This document shows, piece after piece, positions 27,733 to 37,041 of a stretch of DNA of 64,000 bases (the stretch's first letter is position 1; each line of letters begins with the position of its first letter). Source of the stretch: Lysobacteraceae bacterium (lineage in GTDB: Bacteria; Bdellovibrionota; UBA1018; JAGTJX01); NCBI GenBank assembly GCA_023657465.1, contig JAGTJX010000003.1, forward strand, positions 71,436 through 135,435. Direction: 5' to 3'. The notes under the pieces are model-generated. The model saw only the letters and a list, made by a program, of their open reading frames with translations, made no database searches and was not told the DNA's origin. Made by a program: the position numbers and the translations under genes.

Positions 27733-28179
27733 TTAATGTTTGGCCTCTTCAAGATCATAGAGATTATTCTCAACGATATTAAAATACGTACGCACAATCA
27801 TGCGAAACGTACGGTTATCTAGACGCTCTAAGAATGCGCGCTTCTGCGCAAGTGTGGGAAGCGCGATCATTTTCTCGAGATGACCTTCGACTGCTTGTGG
27901 GTTTACAGGCGTGGACTCGTCTGCGCGACCTGTACGAGTAGAAAACACTTCGCGAATGCGTTCCACATCAAACAGAATATGATTCCCAGACATAGATTGG
28001 TTAATCAAATACTCAATCTGACGGACTTGCTCTTGGTTGATCTGAATCACGGTTGAAATCCCCTTCCATGGGTTGTGTTGTGGTAGGGGTGTAGGCCTTG
28101 TCTTCAATCCATGAAGACTGTCAAACTTCCCCTCCCTATAAGCCTGACCGGGGTAAATAAAAAACGCAAGAGGCAACAT
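27733..28179 (-). CDS. hypothetical protein, partner of the coiled-coil/Hsp20 fusion
   Basis: 148 residues from ATG 28179 (an in-frame TTG lies at 28194). The N-terminus (MLPLAFFIYPGQAYREG) is weakly hydrophobic but not a clear signal. The core is helical: VRQIEYLINQSMSGNHILFDVERIREVF and a C-terminal FRMIVRTYFNIVENNLYDLEEA. No family recognised. Stop and next start are adjacent, so it is co-transcribed with 26605-27732. Divergent from the zinc-finger gene at 28220, with a shared ~40-base promoter region. Confidence 0.5.
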   Translation of the reverse strand: MLPLAFFIYPGQAYREGKFDSLHGLKTRPTPLPQHNPWKGISTVIQINQEQVRQIEYLINQSMSGNHILFDVERIREVFSTRTGRADESTPVNPQAVEGHLEKMIALPTLAQKRAFLERLDNRTFRMIVRTYFNIVENNLYDLEEAKH

Positions 28180-28219
28180 TTGACTCGTAGCCAAAACCCT
28201 GGGACAATTTTAATTAGGT

Positions 28220-29128
28220 ATGAGTGAAGATAAGGATGTCTCTCATTGTGTAGCCTGCAACAAAACCCTCCGTGAAGAGGACAGGGCTTTATTTGTAGAA
28301 GAAGAGCTAGGACGTGTATTCTGCTCTGAAGAATGTATTCTCAATCTCTTCTCTCCTGAGATCGAGCGCATCGAAGGCGAGTACCAAAAACTCGTTTCAG
28401 ACAAAGATTTGACTGCCCTAGACAAAGAAAAACTCTCTCATTTAAGACAGTCAACTTTATCTGACCCTGACGAAATCTGGAGAGAACTTAAACTCACTGG
28501 CGATCACTATTACACGATGATTGCTGAATACAGCTACAAGAAGAAGCCCGTATGGTGCGTCTGCGTGAGCTTGTTTCTTCGCGGTGAGCCTTCATTTTTA
28601 TTCATGAGTTTTGTAACGAAGAATCAATCCATCGTCGATGCCTTCAGAAAAGGCGAGCGTATGGAGTGGGTACGCACAGAAGATGGAGCTCCTGTGACTA
28701 AAGACGCTGAACAAATCATTCATGGTGGCGGACAACCGCTCGATCGCTTGGCTTCCGCATTCACTGATGACGAAACTTTCCGTGCAGATGTTGTGAAGTC
28801 ACGCAGGAAAGACGACATTCCAGCTTCAAAGTTTGAGTCGTATCAGTACTGCATGGAAGACACGCTGAAGAATCCTGATGAAGTTTGGTCTTGGATGACG
28901 ACTGCGAAAAAGCCTGTGAAGGTGTTCCACTTCATTAAGCATTATCCAAATGAATCTCCTGCGTTTTACTCCGTGGTTGTCGCGCGCGAAACATCGGATA
29001 AGGAACAATTAGAAATTTTGGAGATTTTCCCTACTAAGGATCAAGAGTGGCTCAAGCGTTTCCGCCATGGCACTCAAGAGATCGGCGAGTCACTTGATCA
29101 AAAAGATGCCGCTAGGGTTCTTCATTAA
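28220..29128 (+). CDS. zinc-finger protein with a duplicated DPDEIW-type domain
   Basis: 302 residues. N-terminal treble-clef-like zinc finger: CVACNKTL and VFCSEECIL (C-x2-C...C-x3-C). Two copies of a ~65-residue unit follow: the first starts DPDEIWREL (~residue 82) and ends IVDAFRKGE, the second starts NPDEVWSWM (~residue 218) and ends WLKRFRHG; both pass through an aromatic strand pattern. The units are somewhat like the PBECR nuclease-fold domains found on phage proteins, but I cannot confirm this. Likely cytoplasmic. Divergent from the Hsp20-fusion operon. Confidence 0.55.
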   Translation: MSEDKDVSHCVACNKTLREEDRALFVEEELGRVFCSEECILNLFSPEIERIEGEYQKLVSDKDLTALDKEKLSHLRQSTLSDPDEIWRELKLTGDHYYTMIAEYSYKKKPVWCVCVSLFLRGEPSFLFMSFVTKNQSIVDAFRKGERMEWVRTEDGAPVTKDAEQIIHGGGQPLDRLASAFTDDETFRADVVKSRRKDDIPASKFESYQYCMEDTLKNPDEVWSWMTTAKKPVKVFHFIKHYPNESPAFYSVVVARETSDKEQLEILEIFPTKDQEWLKRFRHGTQEIGESLDQKDAARVLH

Positions 29129-29149
29129 GTAAGCGGGGAGTGCGAGCGG

Positions 29150-29168
29150 CAAATAGTGCAACTATTTG
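29150..29168. repeat. hairpin after zinc-finger gene, related to the one after hppA
   Basis: CAAATAGT-GCA-ACTATTTG, inside a stretch TAAGTAAGCGGGG... ...GGCGACAC that parallels the stretch at 44850-44890. Both directly follow a stop codon and probably act in 3'-end formation. Confidence 0.5.
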
Positions 29169-29208
29169 AGGCGACACACCTAGAAGTTGTTTCGTGCGAA
29201 ACTCCAAA

Positions 29209-30236
29209 TCAAATTATTCTTTCTGGATTTACGGTAGTAAGAGATATGCGCTCTAGATTAATGTGCTGCAATTTGTGGTGGCTCGAGCAGAGCGTGGTGA
29301 GATTTTCTAGTGCATGGGTGCCGCCCTGAGAGACTGGAAGTAAGTGATGAATCTCAATCCAACGAGTTTGATTGCATCTTATGTTGTGAGTGTTGATGAA
29401 ATTGCATCGTCTCTGATCTCTCAGATTGACTTGATGGAGAATTTTCGCAGGAATGGGTGTTCGTTGTTAGGTAACGGAACTCGTCGCGCGACTAGTGTTT
29501 TGAGTGGAAAAGTCGGGCTTTCCTTTTCTGGTATTTTCTCAGATGTTTTTAATTGAGCGTCCATTCCTTTTTTTACAATGCTCCGTTTTGCTTTTTGCAC
29601 AGGGTCGTGTCTCTTCAGGTATTCCGCGCAAAGGGTGCTCATGGTCTCTTCTAAACTGACAGCTCGCTTTTGAGACTGGCTGAGTAGATCCTGTACACGT
29701 CTTAAGCGCAGCATTTCTGCTTCTGATAAACCTACTTCAAGTTTTACGCGATTTTTAGAAGTGTAAGAAGCGCGCTCGGTTGTTGAGAGGTGCGGTTTCA
29801 ACTCGACGACTGCCTTTTCAAGTTGCCTGCTGGATAACAAGGAGGCTTTTTCTAACCATTCGGTTTTATTCTGTGGTGTGAGTACCGCTACTATTTGTTT
29901 TGCATTGGTGAGGGTGAGTGAGCCAGCTGCAAGCTGAGATTTGAGTTCAGGGATCTCTCGAGCCTTACGTGCGATGGTAATCAGACTATAAGCAATATTT
30001 TCTGACAGACCCAGCTCGCTCACCACATAGGCAAACAAGCTCGAGTATCCCTTAAGGAGAAACACGCGATGGGTTTCTACCTGCTGGAGAACTTCAACTA
30101 ATTCCACTTCTGCACGTTTATATCTAGAGCTGATTTCAATCGCTAGTGTATGGATTTGCTGAGCAAGAATGCTGACTGAGGTTGTTTGGGTATTTGAAGC
30201 TGTATGAGTAATAGAATTCGCCAAGGCAGAATGCAT
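29209..30236 (-). pseudogene. DUF222/HNH-endonuclease-like gene, frameshifted before the HNH domain
   Basis: The first 271 codons (30236-29421) encode the helical N-terminal part typical of standalone HNH proteins (VFLLKGYSSLFAYVVSELGLSE; SLTLTNAKQIVAVLTP; RLRRVQDLLSQ). The frame then stops, but the next frame (down to 29209) contains a complete HNH motif: WIEIHHLLPVSQGG followed by LENLTTLCSSHHKLQH. One missing A in the A4 run near 29446 accounts for the break. As sequenced, the protein lacks its nuclease domain. The gene may be recently inactivated, phase-variable, or affected by sequence error. Confidence 0.75.
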
Positions 30237-30380
30237 GAGAGTTCTCCGTTAAAATAGTTTTTGTTTAAAATGCCGAGAGACGAACGGAGTAATTGAAGTA
30301 AACTTTGTTATAAAAGTCTATCGGAGCAAGGATTAATTTATCATTAAACAAGCCAAAAACAAACAGAATTTAATGATTAA

Positions 30381-31218
30381 TTAAAATAAATCCTTAAGTT
30401 CAGAGTAGTATTCTGAAACAGTGTTTTCAATTTCTTCGCTTGGAAAAATTTTACAGTGACTACGTAATTCAGGGTTTCCATTTGGAATATATTTTTCTAA
30501 AAAAGATCCTAGCTGGTATTTTCCCTGTATTCTTTTAAGAGAGCCATCAACATTAAACACCCTTATTGAGTCGCACCCAGTTATAGTCTTTCTAAAAGTC
30601 TCGTCATTATCCAAATGCTCAGCGAATGATTTTTTAAGCTGAATCATTCTTAATTGTGTTCCTTTAATTATTCTATTTTTATATTTTTCTTCTTCTAACC
30701 TTGGCACTAGAAGTACGAAGTGAGGATGCTGCATTAATGCATTTAAGTAATGAATGGCAGGCTCAATAGAGGAATACCCAAATACACTCATTAATTTTGT
30801 GGCACCCCAGTCAACATTTTCGTGCGAAATGAATGATAAAATTTCGCTTAAATATCCCTGATCAATATTTAGTTTTTTCGATAAATTGTTTTTATACTCG
30901 ATGTCTGGCATTTCTACGAAGTAGCTGTGCATGATTTCATGTAGAAGAACAAAAGCGAGAGCTTCCTCTTGTTCTGAGGAAGGTAAAGAGTTGCTTAAAT
31001 ATTCGAAAAATTCATTACAAACCAAGATTTTTTCCAGATCCACCACTTACTAAGCATATTTTTTCTTCGATTTTATCTTTGCTGTTAATGATCTTGAGAT
31101 CTGCATTTAAAACTTTATTCGCTCTTAGTACGATTTCTTCAGCTTTTACCTTCAATTCATCTGGTGTAGCCGCTAAACTTAGCGATGCTGATAATAAAAT
31201 CGTAGTGAAAATCATCAC
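30381..31218 (-). pseudogene. exported HExxH zinc-protein gene, frameshifted at a T6 run
   Basis: Two overlapping frames read as one ~275-residue protein if one base is dropped from the T6 run (A6 on the coding strand) at 31028-31033. The 5' frame gives a signal peptide (MIFTTILLSASLSLAA/TP) and the 3' frame an HExxH zinc site in VLLHEIMHSYFVE, followed by a helical region with a possible third ligand in SHENVDW. The family is not recognised. It is the second exported zincin-like gene in this 16-kb span that is broken at homopolymers. The start overlaps the lipoprotein gene by 4 nt. Confidence 0.65.
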
Positions 31219-31751
31219 AGCACCCCAAACGAATAATATCTAGGACATGCGCTTGGGTTTCTTGCGCTCAAGCATGAAGCCATTTGAGACTGATCACGGC
31301 TATCAAACACATAAGCTGAGTTGAATTGTGATCCTGGTTTAAGAGGCACATTCACTTTCGCAGAAGAACCATTCACCACTCCACAGAACACCATAGGATT
31401 CGCAGTGCCAGGTGCATTGATGTAAGTCCTTCCGTACTGGCTTGCGATTGCAGGAATGAAACACCAGCTCGTTCCACTTGTATATTGAGAGAAAAGCTGA
31501 ATCTCTGTAGCAGTAGTTGATGCTGTCTGAGCACCAATACAAGCCGAGAATGTACCAGAATAGTTTGTACCCCAGTCTAGAGAAGTAGCAGGCACGATAG
31601 TCGATGAACCTGCGCACGCTGCAAGTGAACTTCCTGAGATAGTTCCCGTACCAGATGTTGAGGCGCTGCTCCTAATCGTATAAGGATTGGTGAGTAAGTT
31701 TCCACAACCTGAAGTGAGTACTGCTAATCCTATTAAAATTTTAAATTTCAT
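31215..31751 (-). CDS. Ser/Thr/Gly-rich lipoprotein
   Basis: 178 residues. The lipobox LTSGC at residues ~12-16 after MKFKILIGLAV directs lipidation. The mature part is Ser/Thr/Gly-rich with short strands and five more cysteines (LAACAGS, SACIGAQ, TSWCFIP, VFCGVV, ASCLSARNPSACP). It may be surface-exposed; no family recognised. Overlaps the broken zincin gene downstream, so the two form an operon. Its modification would depend on Lnt, encoded just upstream. Confidence 0.7.
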   Translation of the reverse strand: MKFKILIGLAVLTSGCGNLLTNPYTIRSSASTSGTGTISGSSLAACAGSSTIVPATSLDWGTNYSGTFSACIGAQTASTTATEIQLFSQYTSGTSWCFIPAIASQYGRTYINAPGTANPMVFCGVVNGSSAKVNVPLKPGSQFNSAYVFDSRDQSQMASCLSARNPSACPRYYSFGVL

Positions 31752-31820
31752 AAAACCCCCCGGTTTTATTGTTTCTCTCTGACCTATTGTAAGTGCACGT
31801 CGCGTGCCAGGGGGAAGCCT

Positions 31821-33386
31821 CTAGGATTGAATAGAGTGTTTATATTTTTTACGGATGATCAATAGACTAACCAGTGTCAGAATTGACATCGGAATCAGCC
31901 ATAAATCCCCGTATTTCACATAAGGAGTGAGTGGGAAGGGATGCGTGTTCACCACGTAGTTGGCGATCAGGGACGTTCCTACGCCCGTTTGGCTTGTTAA
32001 ACGCCCAGTAGGCTCTACGAGTGTCGTGATGCCCGTATTCGTCGCTCTTAAGAGAGGAGTTCTTGTCTCAACTGATCTCAAGCGTGTGAGCGCGAGATGC
32101 AGGTAGGGCTCACCATAAGGTCCGAACCAGGAATCGTTAGTTACATTAAGCAAGATCTCAGCTCCCAACTTCTTCTGAGCTCTGGTGAATGATGCAAACA
32201 ATCCTTCATAACAAATGAGCGGCGCTGTTTTGAATTTTTTATCTCCAGTTTGAGTTTCGATTACTACTGGGCCATCTCCAGGACCGAAGAATCCCATCTG
32301 TGGAAACTGATCTCTGAACCACTTCCAGTTTTGAAACCCAGGAATGTACTCAGCGAATGGGAGGAGAATCGTTTTGTGGTACTTCGCAAGTTTCTGAGAA
32401 TGCTCCAAGTAATAAAGAGTATTGTAATCACTCGAACCATCATTGTCGTAAGCGCCGAAGATGAGCGGGACTTTTGAGCCCTTAACGAGATCGATGATCT
32501 TCTGCTCACGGGATTGCTCGTGAGACCCATGAGGTTTACCCCAGATGAGAGGATACGCAGTCTCTGGCCAGATGATGGCATCAGGCTTAGGCGTCTGCTG
32601 TGAGGCTAATCCACTCATATAGAGGTAGCTTCCGATGACTTGGTCTGAGGCCTCTTTGTAACCTCGTTCGGACGCGAGTTTCTGTGCATCTCCGATATTA
32701 GCCTGGATCACTGAGATATTGAGTTTATTCGCAGTGGTTGAAGCAAGGGTCTGCTCGATGTCACGTTCTCTCCATGCGCCCCATCCGTGAACGATAACGA
32801 GAATGAGAGCAGCAAGTGCGAGTCTTTGAATCTTGTCTTTCTTAAGAGGCGCTGAGAGCCCGAGATAAATCAGCGCGTTCACCCAGATCACCCAGAATGT
32901 CAGGAGACTTAATCCACCGAACTCAGCCCATTGCGAAGCACATGGATTCGAGACGAGCGAGTAGCCCATCCCATCGACGAATAATCTTGGCGCAATGTAA
33001 TCCACGCAGGTGTATGTCGCTGCCATCATCAGGCAGAGGATTTTGTTGTTTACTCGCCTATCCAGTAACCATCCGAAGAGAGGACCCATCAAATAAAACT
33101 GCGGCTGACCAATCACGAAGAAGAGAATTCCTAAGAACCCTGCAAACACATAGGGCATCGGTCCAAAGTTATGGAGAGCGTAGATGACCCAGTAGAATCC
33201 ACCTGCGGTCATGACGAAAGAGAAGAGGAGTCCCAGTTGGAATCTTTTTTTTGTATCTCGCGTACGTTCAAGCGCGAAGAACCAAGGAACGAGTGCAAAC
33301 CAGATCAGCGCGTGCAAATCCCAGGGTGCAAAAGAGAACACGACTAAAATAGCAGAAAGTATTGTGAGTAAATAAGGGTTAAGCAC
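31821..33386 (-). CDS. lnt: apolipoprotein N-acyltransferase
   Basis: 521 residues from GTG 33386. Lnt adds the third acyl chain to lipoproteins in the inner membrane. Six to seven hydrophobic helices fill residues 1-215 (WDLHALIWFALVPWFFALE, FYWVIYALHNFG) and a nitrilase-fold periplasmic domain follows, with IIWPETAYP (catalytic Glu), LLPFAEYIPG (Lys/Glu region), ICYEGLFAS (nucleophilic Cys) and NVTNDSWFG. The last helix is near the C-terminus. All catalytic motifs present. Confidence 0.95.
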   Translation of the reverse strand: MLNPYLLTILSAILVVFSFAPWDLHALIWFALVPWFFALERTRDTKKRFQLGLLFSFVMTAGGFYWVIYALHNFGPMPYVFAGFLGILFFVIGQPQFYLMGPLFGWLLDRRVNNKILCLMMAATYTCVDYIAPRLFVDGMGYSLVSNPCASQWAEFGGLSLLTFWVIWVNALIYLGLSAPLKKDKIQRLALAALILVIVHGWGAWRERDIEQTLASTTANKLNISVIQANIGDAQKLASERGYKEASDQVIGSYLYMSGLASQQTPKPDAIIWPETAYPLIWGKPHGSHEQSREQKIIDLVKGSKVPLIFGAYDNDGSSDYNTLYYLEHSQKLAKYHKTILLPFAEYIPGFQNWKWFRDQFPQMGFFGPGDGPVVIETQTGDKKFKTAPLICYEGLFASFTRAQKKLGAEILLNVTNDSWFGPYGEPYLHLALTRLRSVETRTPLLRATNTGITTLVEPTGRLTSQTGVGTSLIANYVVNTHPFPLTPYVKYGDLWLIPMSILTLVSLLIIRKKYKHSIQS

Positions 33387-33410
33387 GATGAGAATAGTCT
33401 ACGACTCTCG

Positions 33411-34268
33411 TTATTCTTGTGGCAATTGAATTTTCCAAAAACTGGAATTGAGTGTTTCTTGTTCTTGAGCTGCTGCTTCTCGAATGAGATTGAAAAACGT
33501 ATCATCAAACCTGATCGCGTAGTTTTTTCCTTTTCCTAATAAAATGTTGATACCAACAGTTTTGCCATTCTGAAGAATGGGGCTTCCTGAATGGCCATAC
33601 CCAATACAGACGTTGTGCTCCATCAGTGTATCTTTATGATCTCTGGTTTTTAACTGAATGATTTCACCGGTCGATTCGTAAAGATTTCCATGATTCAATC
33701 GCGTTCCTCCTATGAGATAGGGGTAACCAAGCACCTTTGATGCGCCCAGTTCAGCTGAGGCATGAGGCAAAATTAAATGAAGTGGTAGTTCAGTACTCAG
33801 TTCAACTAAAGCCCAATCCATTCCTACATCGTAAAAAGGAACAGTCCCTTCAGGCATTCTTTGAGTTGGATTGAGTAGGTTTTGAATTGGCCATAAATCT
33901 TGCGTAAGATCATATTGGCCATTAAAAAAGGTAGTAGGCATTGCGATTGATTTTACTTTCCATTTTTTCGTAGTGTCTTTTACTGATTCAGCAAAATGAA
34001 ATTCTAATATTTCTTTTTCATGATTTTCTTTGAAATGCCGCTGAACACAATGCCCTGCAGTCAAGACATGTGTTGAATCGAATGCGAATGCACTACAAGT
34101 TAAAGTACCGTCATGTTGAAAAAAAGCACCTATTTGAGAGTAAGGCGGTAAAGTTCGATCTGCTACGGATTTAGGGAATGGACTTGTCGTATTGAAGCAT
34201 CGATCTTGTGCGTAAAGAAGAGAAGGGAGGATGAAGGCTAGAAAAGTTAAAATATTATTTTCCTCCAA
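33411..34268 (-). CDS. exported trypsin-like serine protease
   Basis: 285 residues. Chymotrypsin/V8-type triad: His in TAGHC, Asp in MDWALVEL, Ser in GYGHSGSPI. A hydrophobic signal (LTFLAFILPSLLYA/QD) starts at codon 6 or 7. Start choice is open: TTG 34268 lacks a ribosome binding site, while a GGAGG sits inside codons 1-3 and lies 8 bases before an ATT codon (34253-34251), which would trim the signal peptide neatly. Four to six cysteines may form disulfides. Five bases after the subtilase gene, so co-transcribed with it. Confidence 0.75.
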   Translation of the reverse strand: MEENNILTFLAFILPSLLYAQDRCFNTTSPFPKSVADRTLPPYSQIGAFFQHDGTLTCSAFAFDSTHVLTAGHCVQRHFKENHEKEILEFHFAESVKDTTKKWKVKSIAMPTTFFNGQYDLTQDLWPIQNLLNPTQRMPEGTVPFYDVGMDWALVELSTELPLHLILPHASAELGASKVLGYPYLIGGTRLNHGNLYESTGEIIQLKTRDHKDTLMEHNVCIGYGHSGSPILQNGKTVGINILLGKGKNYAIRFDDTFFNLIREAAAQEQETLNSSFWKIQLPQE

Positions 34269-34273
34269 ATTAT

Positions 34274-35407
34274 TTATTGTATGATGACAGGTTCTGCAGC
34301 GGTTTTGCGCTTAACAGATTTGTAGGCAAGTGATTTTACAGGCTTCAAGCGTACAACTGGAGCTTTTGGCTGAAGCTGGCTTAATGCTGCGTATGCATTC
34401 ACGCGCCCACCTGATGCAACTTTGCCCAAGAGGGTAGGAAGCTTATCTACTGAACCTTTGATCGCAGTCTTGATCTGGGATGGAGTGAGTGACGGATTCT
34501 TAGCAATCATCAGAGCTGCAAGTCCGGTCACAAACGCAGTCGCTTGAGAAGTGCCTGTCATCATGCCGTGCTTACCTCCGGGAAGAGTGGAGTAGATGCT
34601 ATCGCCAGGAGCAGCAACATCTACCTTGGACTTACCCCAGTTAGAAGAGGTAATGAGTTTGTTTCGTATATCCGTAGCGGCCACTGAGATAATATTAGAA
34701 AGACCATAGGCAGCAGGGTAGTAGAAGTTCTCGCGCTTATCTGTATCTTGGCGTTCGTTACCAGCAGCGCAAACCACCAAGATGCCCTTGGATTCTGCGC
34801 GCTTCATTGCAAGGTATTCACCTTCAGAGAATTCTGGGCCGCCACCGCTGTAGTTGATGACTTGAGCATTGTGATCGATAGCATAATTGAGAGCCTTGAT
34901 CGTATTGATGAGGTTTACGGAACCTGGAGCAGATTCAGAGTAGTACTTCACTGCCATGATCGAAACTTTCTTTGCGACACCGCTCACACCTGTTTCAGGA
35001 TTAGTGATGGCACCGATGATTCCAGAGACGTGAGTTCCGTGTCCGTGATCATCTTTAGGATTAGAAGTATTATTTGTGAAGTCCCAACCATAGGTAGTAG
35101 GGTTCTTAGGGTCGCGCCATAAATTGCGGGAGAGATCTACGTGGTTTGCATCGATTCCAGTGTCGATCACTGCTACGACAACGTCGCGTGAGCCTTCAGA
35201 GAGTTTCCATGCGTCTCTGACGTGAATGTGGGAGTCAGCCTGAGAGTTGTATAAACCCCAGTTCTTAAAATTGAGAGTAGGTTGGATGGATTGAGTCTTC
35301 GTGAGCGGTATAACGGAAGCAGTGTAGCGATCTAAGCCGCTCGTTCTGAAACCACTAATGCCGATGAGAGCGATACCAGTTGCAAGTAGTAGCCAATCTT
35401 TTTTCAT
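34274..35407 (-). CDS. subtilisin-family serine protease (S8), exported
   Basis: 377 residues. Triad motifs are complete: Asp in VIDTGIDANH, His in DDHGHGTHVSG, Ser in MTGTSQATAFVTG, with the oxyanion Asn in AAGNE. The N-terminus (MKKDWLLLATGIALIGISGF) is a signal peptide or membrane anchor, followed by a short prodomain-like stretch. The C-terminal extension is Lys/Ala-rich. Likely periplasmic or secreted. First gene of a minus-strand unit with the S1 protease. Confidence 0.9.
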   Translation of the reverse strand: MKKDWLLLATGIALIGISGFRTSGLDRYTASVIPLTKTQSIQPTLNFKNWGLYNSQADSHIHVRDAWKLSEGSRDVVVAVIDTGIDANHVDLSRNLWRDPKNPTTYGWDFTNNTSNPKDDHGHGTHVSGIIGAITNPETGVSGVAKKVSIMAVKYYSESAPGSVNLINTIKALNYAIDHNAQVINYSGGGPEFSEGEYLAMKRAESKGILVVCAAGNERQDTDKRENFYYPAAYGLSNIISVAATDIRNKLITSSNWGKSKVDVAAPGDSIYSTLPGGKHGMMTGTSQATAFVTGLAALMIAKNPSLTPSQIKTAIKGSVDKLPTLLGKVASGGRVNAYAALSQLQPKAPVVRLKPVKSLAYKSVKRKTAAEPVIIQ

Positions 35408-35607
35408 AATGCTGTTTCTCTTTCCTTCATGTCGTAGCCCCTCTCACAGAGCCGTCTCGAGTATTCCTATAAGCACGAGACGTGCCAGAACAGACATTTA
35501 AAAAAGTGAATAATTACAGATGTTTAATGATTTTAGTGTAAGAAAAATATACATGGATCTGCCTAAGATTTAGACAGGTGTTTAGGGAATTAGCTGTTAA
35601 TTCTTAA

Positions 35608-36939
35608 TTAAGAGTGGTTGATCTTCTGTACGTTGTACTTGCGAAGTAACTTATCGAAGACTTCAATGGTGTGATCGAGATCCTTCTTCTGGTGCTTGCT
35701 CTGGAGAGCTAAACGGAAGGTGGATTTGTTCTTGGGCACTGTCGGATAGACCGCAGGGAATGTGAAGATTCCATTACGGATCAAATCTTGTGTGAAACTA
35801 AACATAATAGAATCGTTACCAATAAGAATGGGAACTGATGCGGTCTCAGTACCGAGAACATTAGCTCCGATTTGCTTCATGCCTTTTGCTAAGTATTTAA
35901 TATTATTCCATAGGCGCTCTCTGAGTTCAGAGTCACTCTCCATGATGTCCATAGCCTTGCTCACTGCTGTAGCAAGGATTGGGGGGAACGCAGCTGAGAA
36001 GATAATCTTTCGCGAGAGATAATTCATGTAAGTGATGACGTCCTTATCAGCAGCGATAAATCCACCCGTAGCACCTAATGACTTACTGAAGGTTCCGCCG
36101 ATGAGGTCAACTTCTTTAGAGAGACCAAAATATTCTGCAACTCCGTGGCCTTTTTTGCCATGAACGCCGATAGAGTGAGCTTCGTCGATTATGAGGCGTG
36201 CTCCGTGTGCGCGACAAACTTTCACAATCTCTGGAAGTTTAGCGATATCACCATCCATGCTGTAGGCGCCTTCAACGGCGACTAGCATTCCGCCGCCGTC
36301 CATACGGCCTTTTGCTTTCTCTAATGTTTCATTCAAGCGCTCGACATCGTTATGAGCGAAGAATCTCACGGTCGCGCCACTTGAGTAAGCGCCATCGACG
36401 ATGCACGCATGTGAGGAGGCATCAATAATCACGCGGTCCTTTGCTGTGCACAGAGTGATAATGGGGGAAGCAATTGCATCGTAGCCAGTAGGAAGTACGA
36501 TTGCGGCTTCCTTACCAAAAGAGTGAGCGATCTTCTCTTCCAGAGCCTTGTGCATGTAGGAATAGCCCGTACCGACTCGTGAGCTACCTGCGCCGATTCC
36601 ATATTCCTTAAGAGTCTTCTCAACTGCTTCGTGGATTCGAGGATCAGTGGAAAGGTTCAAATAGTCATTGCTGGCGAACATGATGAGTTCGCGCTTCTCA
36701 CCGAAGAACTCCATTTTAACGGTTGGGCCAGGGCGTGACTCGATGGGTATACCGTACTGCATCATGCCGTGACTACGGAGTTCGTTTATGGTCTCTGAGT
36801 ATACTCTGGCCTTAGCAAAGACGTCTGTATGGTCGGTCTTCAGCTCTGCGCAGTGCTTATTAAGCAAATGATCTCGATTAGATAGCAGTACAGCGCGTTG
36901 ACTGAGATCAAGAAGATATTCGGGTGTAGGGTTTTGCAT
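35608..36939 (-). CDS. spt: alpha-oxoamine synthase, probable serine palmitoyltransferase
   Basis: 443 residues from ATG 36939 (an upstream in-frame extension to 36981 is less likely). PLP enzyme of the AONS/KBL/SPT family: MFASNDYLNLSTDPR, the glycine-rich GAGSSRVGTGYSYMH, DEAHSIGVHG (PLP Asp and His) and GGTFSKSLGATGG carrying the Schiff-base Lys. The family also contains biotin and 5-aminolevulinate enzymes, but the adjacent ACP, acyl-AMP ligase, desaturase and FA2H-like hydroxylase point to condensation of serine with an acyl-thioester, the first step of sphingolipid synthesis. Divergent from those genes. Confidence 0.8.
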   Translation of the reverse strand: MQNPTPEYLLDLSQRAVLLSNRDHLLNKHCAELKTDHTDVFAKARVYSETINELRSHGMMQYGIPIESRPGPTVKMEFFGEKRELIMFASNDYLNLSTDPRIHEAVEKTLKEYGIGAGSSRVGTGYSYMHKALEEKIAHSFGKEAAIVLPTGYDAIASPIITLCTAKDRVIIDASSHACIVDGAYSSGATVRFFAHNDVERLNETLEKAKGRMDGGGMLVAVEGAYSMDGDIAKLPEIVKVCRAHGARLIIDEAHSIGVHGKKGHGVAEYFGLSKEVDLIGGTFSKSLGATGGFIAADKDVITYMNYLSRKIIFSAAFPPILATAVSKAMDIMESDSELRERLWNNIKYLAKGMKQIGANVLGTETASVPILIGNDSIMFSFTQDLIRNGIFTFPAVYPTVPKNKSTFRLALQSKHQKKDLDHTIEVFDKLLRKYNVQKINHS

Positions 36940-37000
36940 GATTAATTTATAGCAACTAGCGTATTTAAAAAAAAAACGCAATTTAGTAAGGGAAATATTC

Positions 37001-37030
37001 TTGGACGATTATTCAGATTTTCATGATAAT
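37001..37030 (+). promoter_or_regulatory. sigma-70-like promoter of the sphingolipid operon
   Basis: TTGGAC (37001-37006), 18 bases, GATAAT (37025-37030). The ACP start codon at 37042 is only 12 bases past the -10 box and has no Shine-Dalgarno, so the transcript may be nearly leaderless. Confidence 0.45.
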
Positions 37031-37041
37031 GGCTAACACAT

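Noticed and set aside
29344-29556. Plus-strand 70-codon open frame
   Set aside because: It lies opposite the junction of the HNH gene, whose motifs are clear on the minus strand.
34748-35122. Long open frame antisense to the subtilase gene
   Set aside because: It lies wholly opposite a gene with complete catalytic motifs and encodes nothing recognisable; it follows from codon bias.
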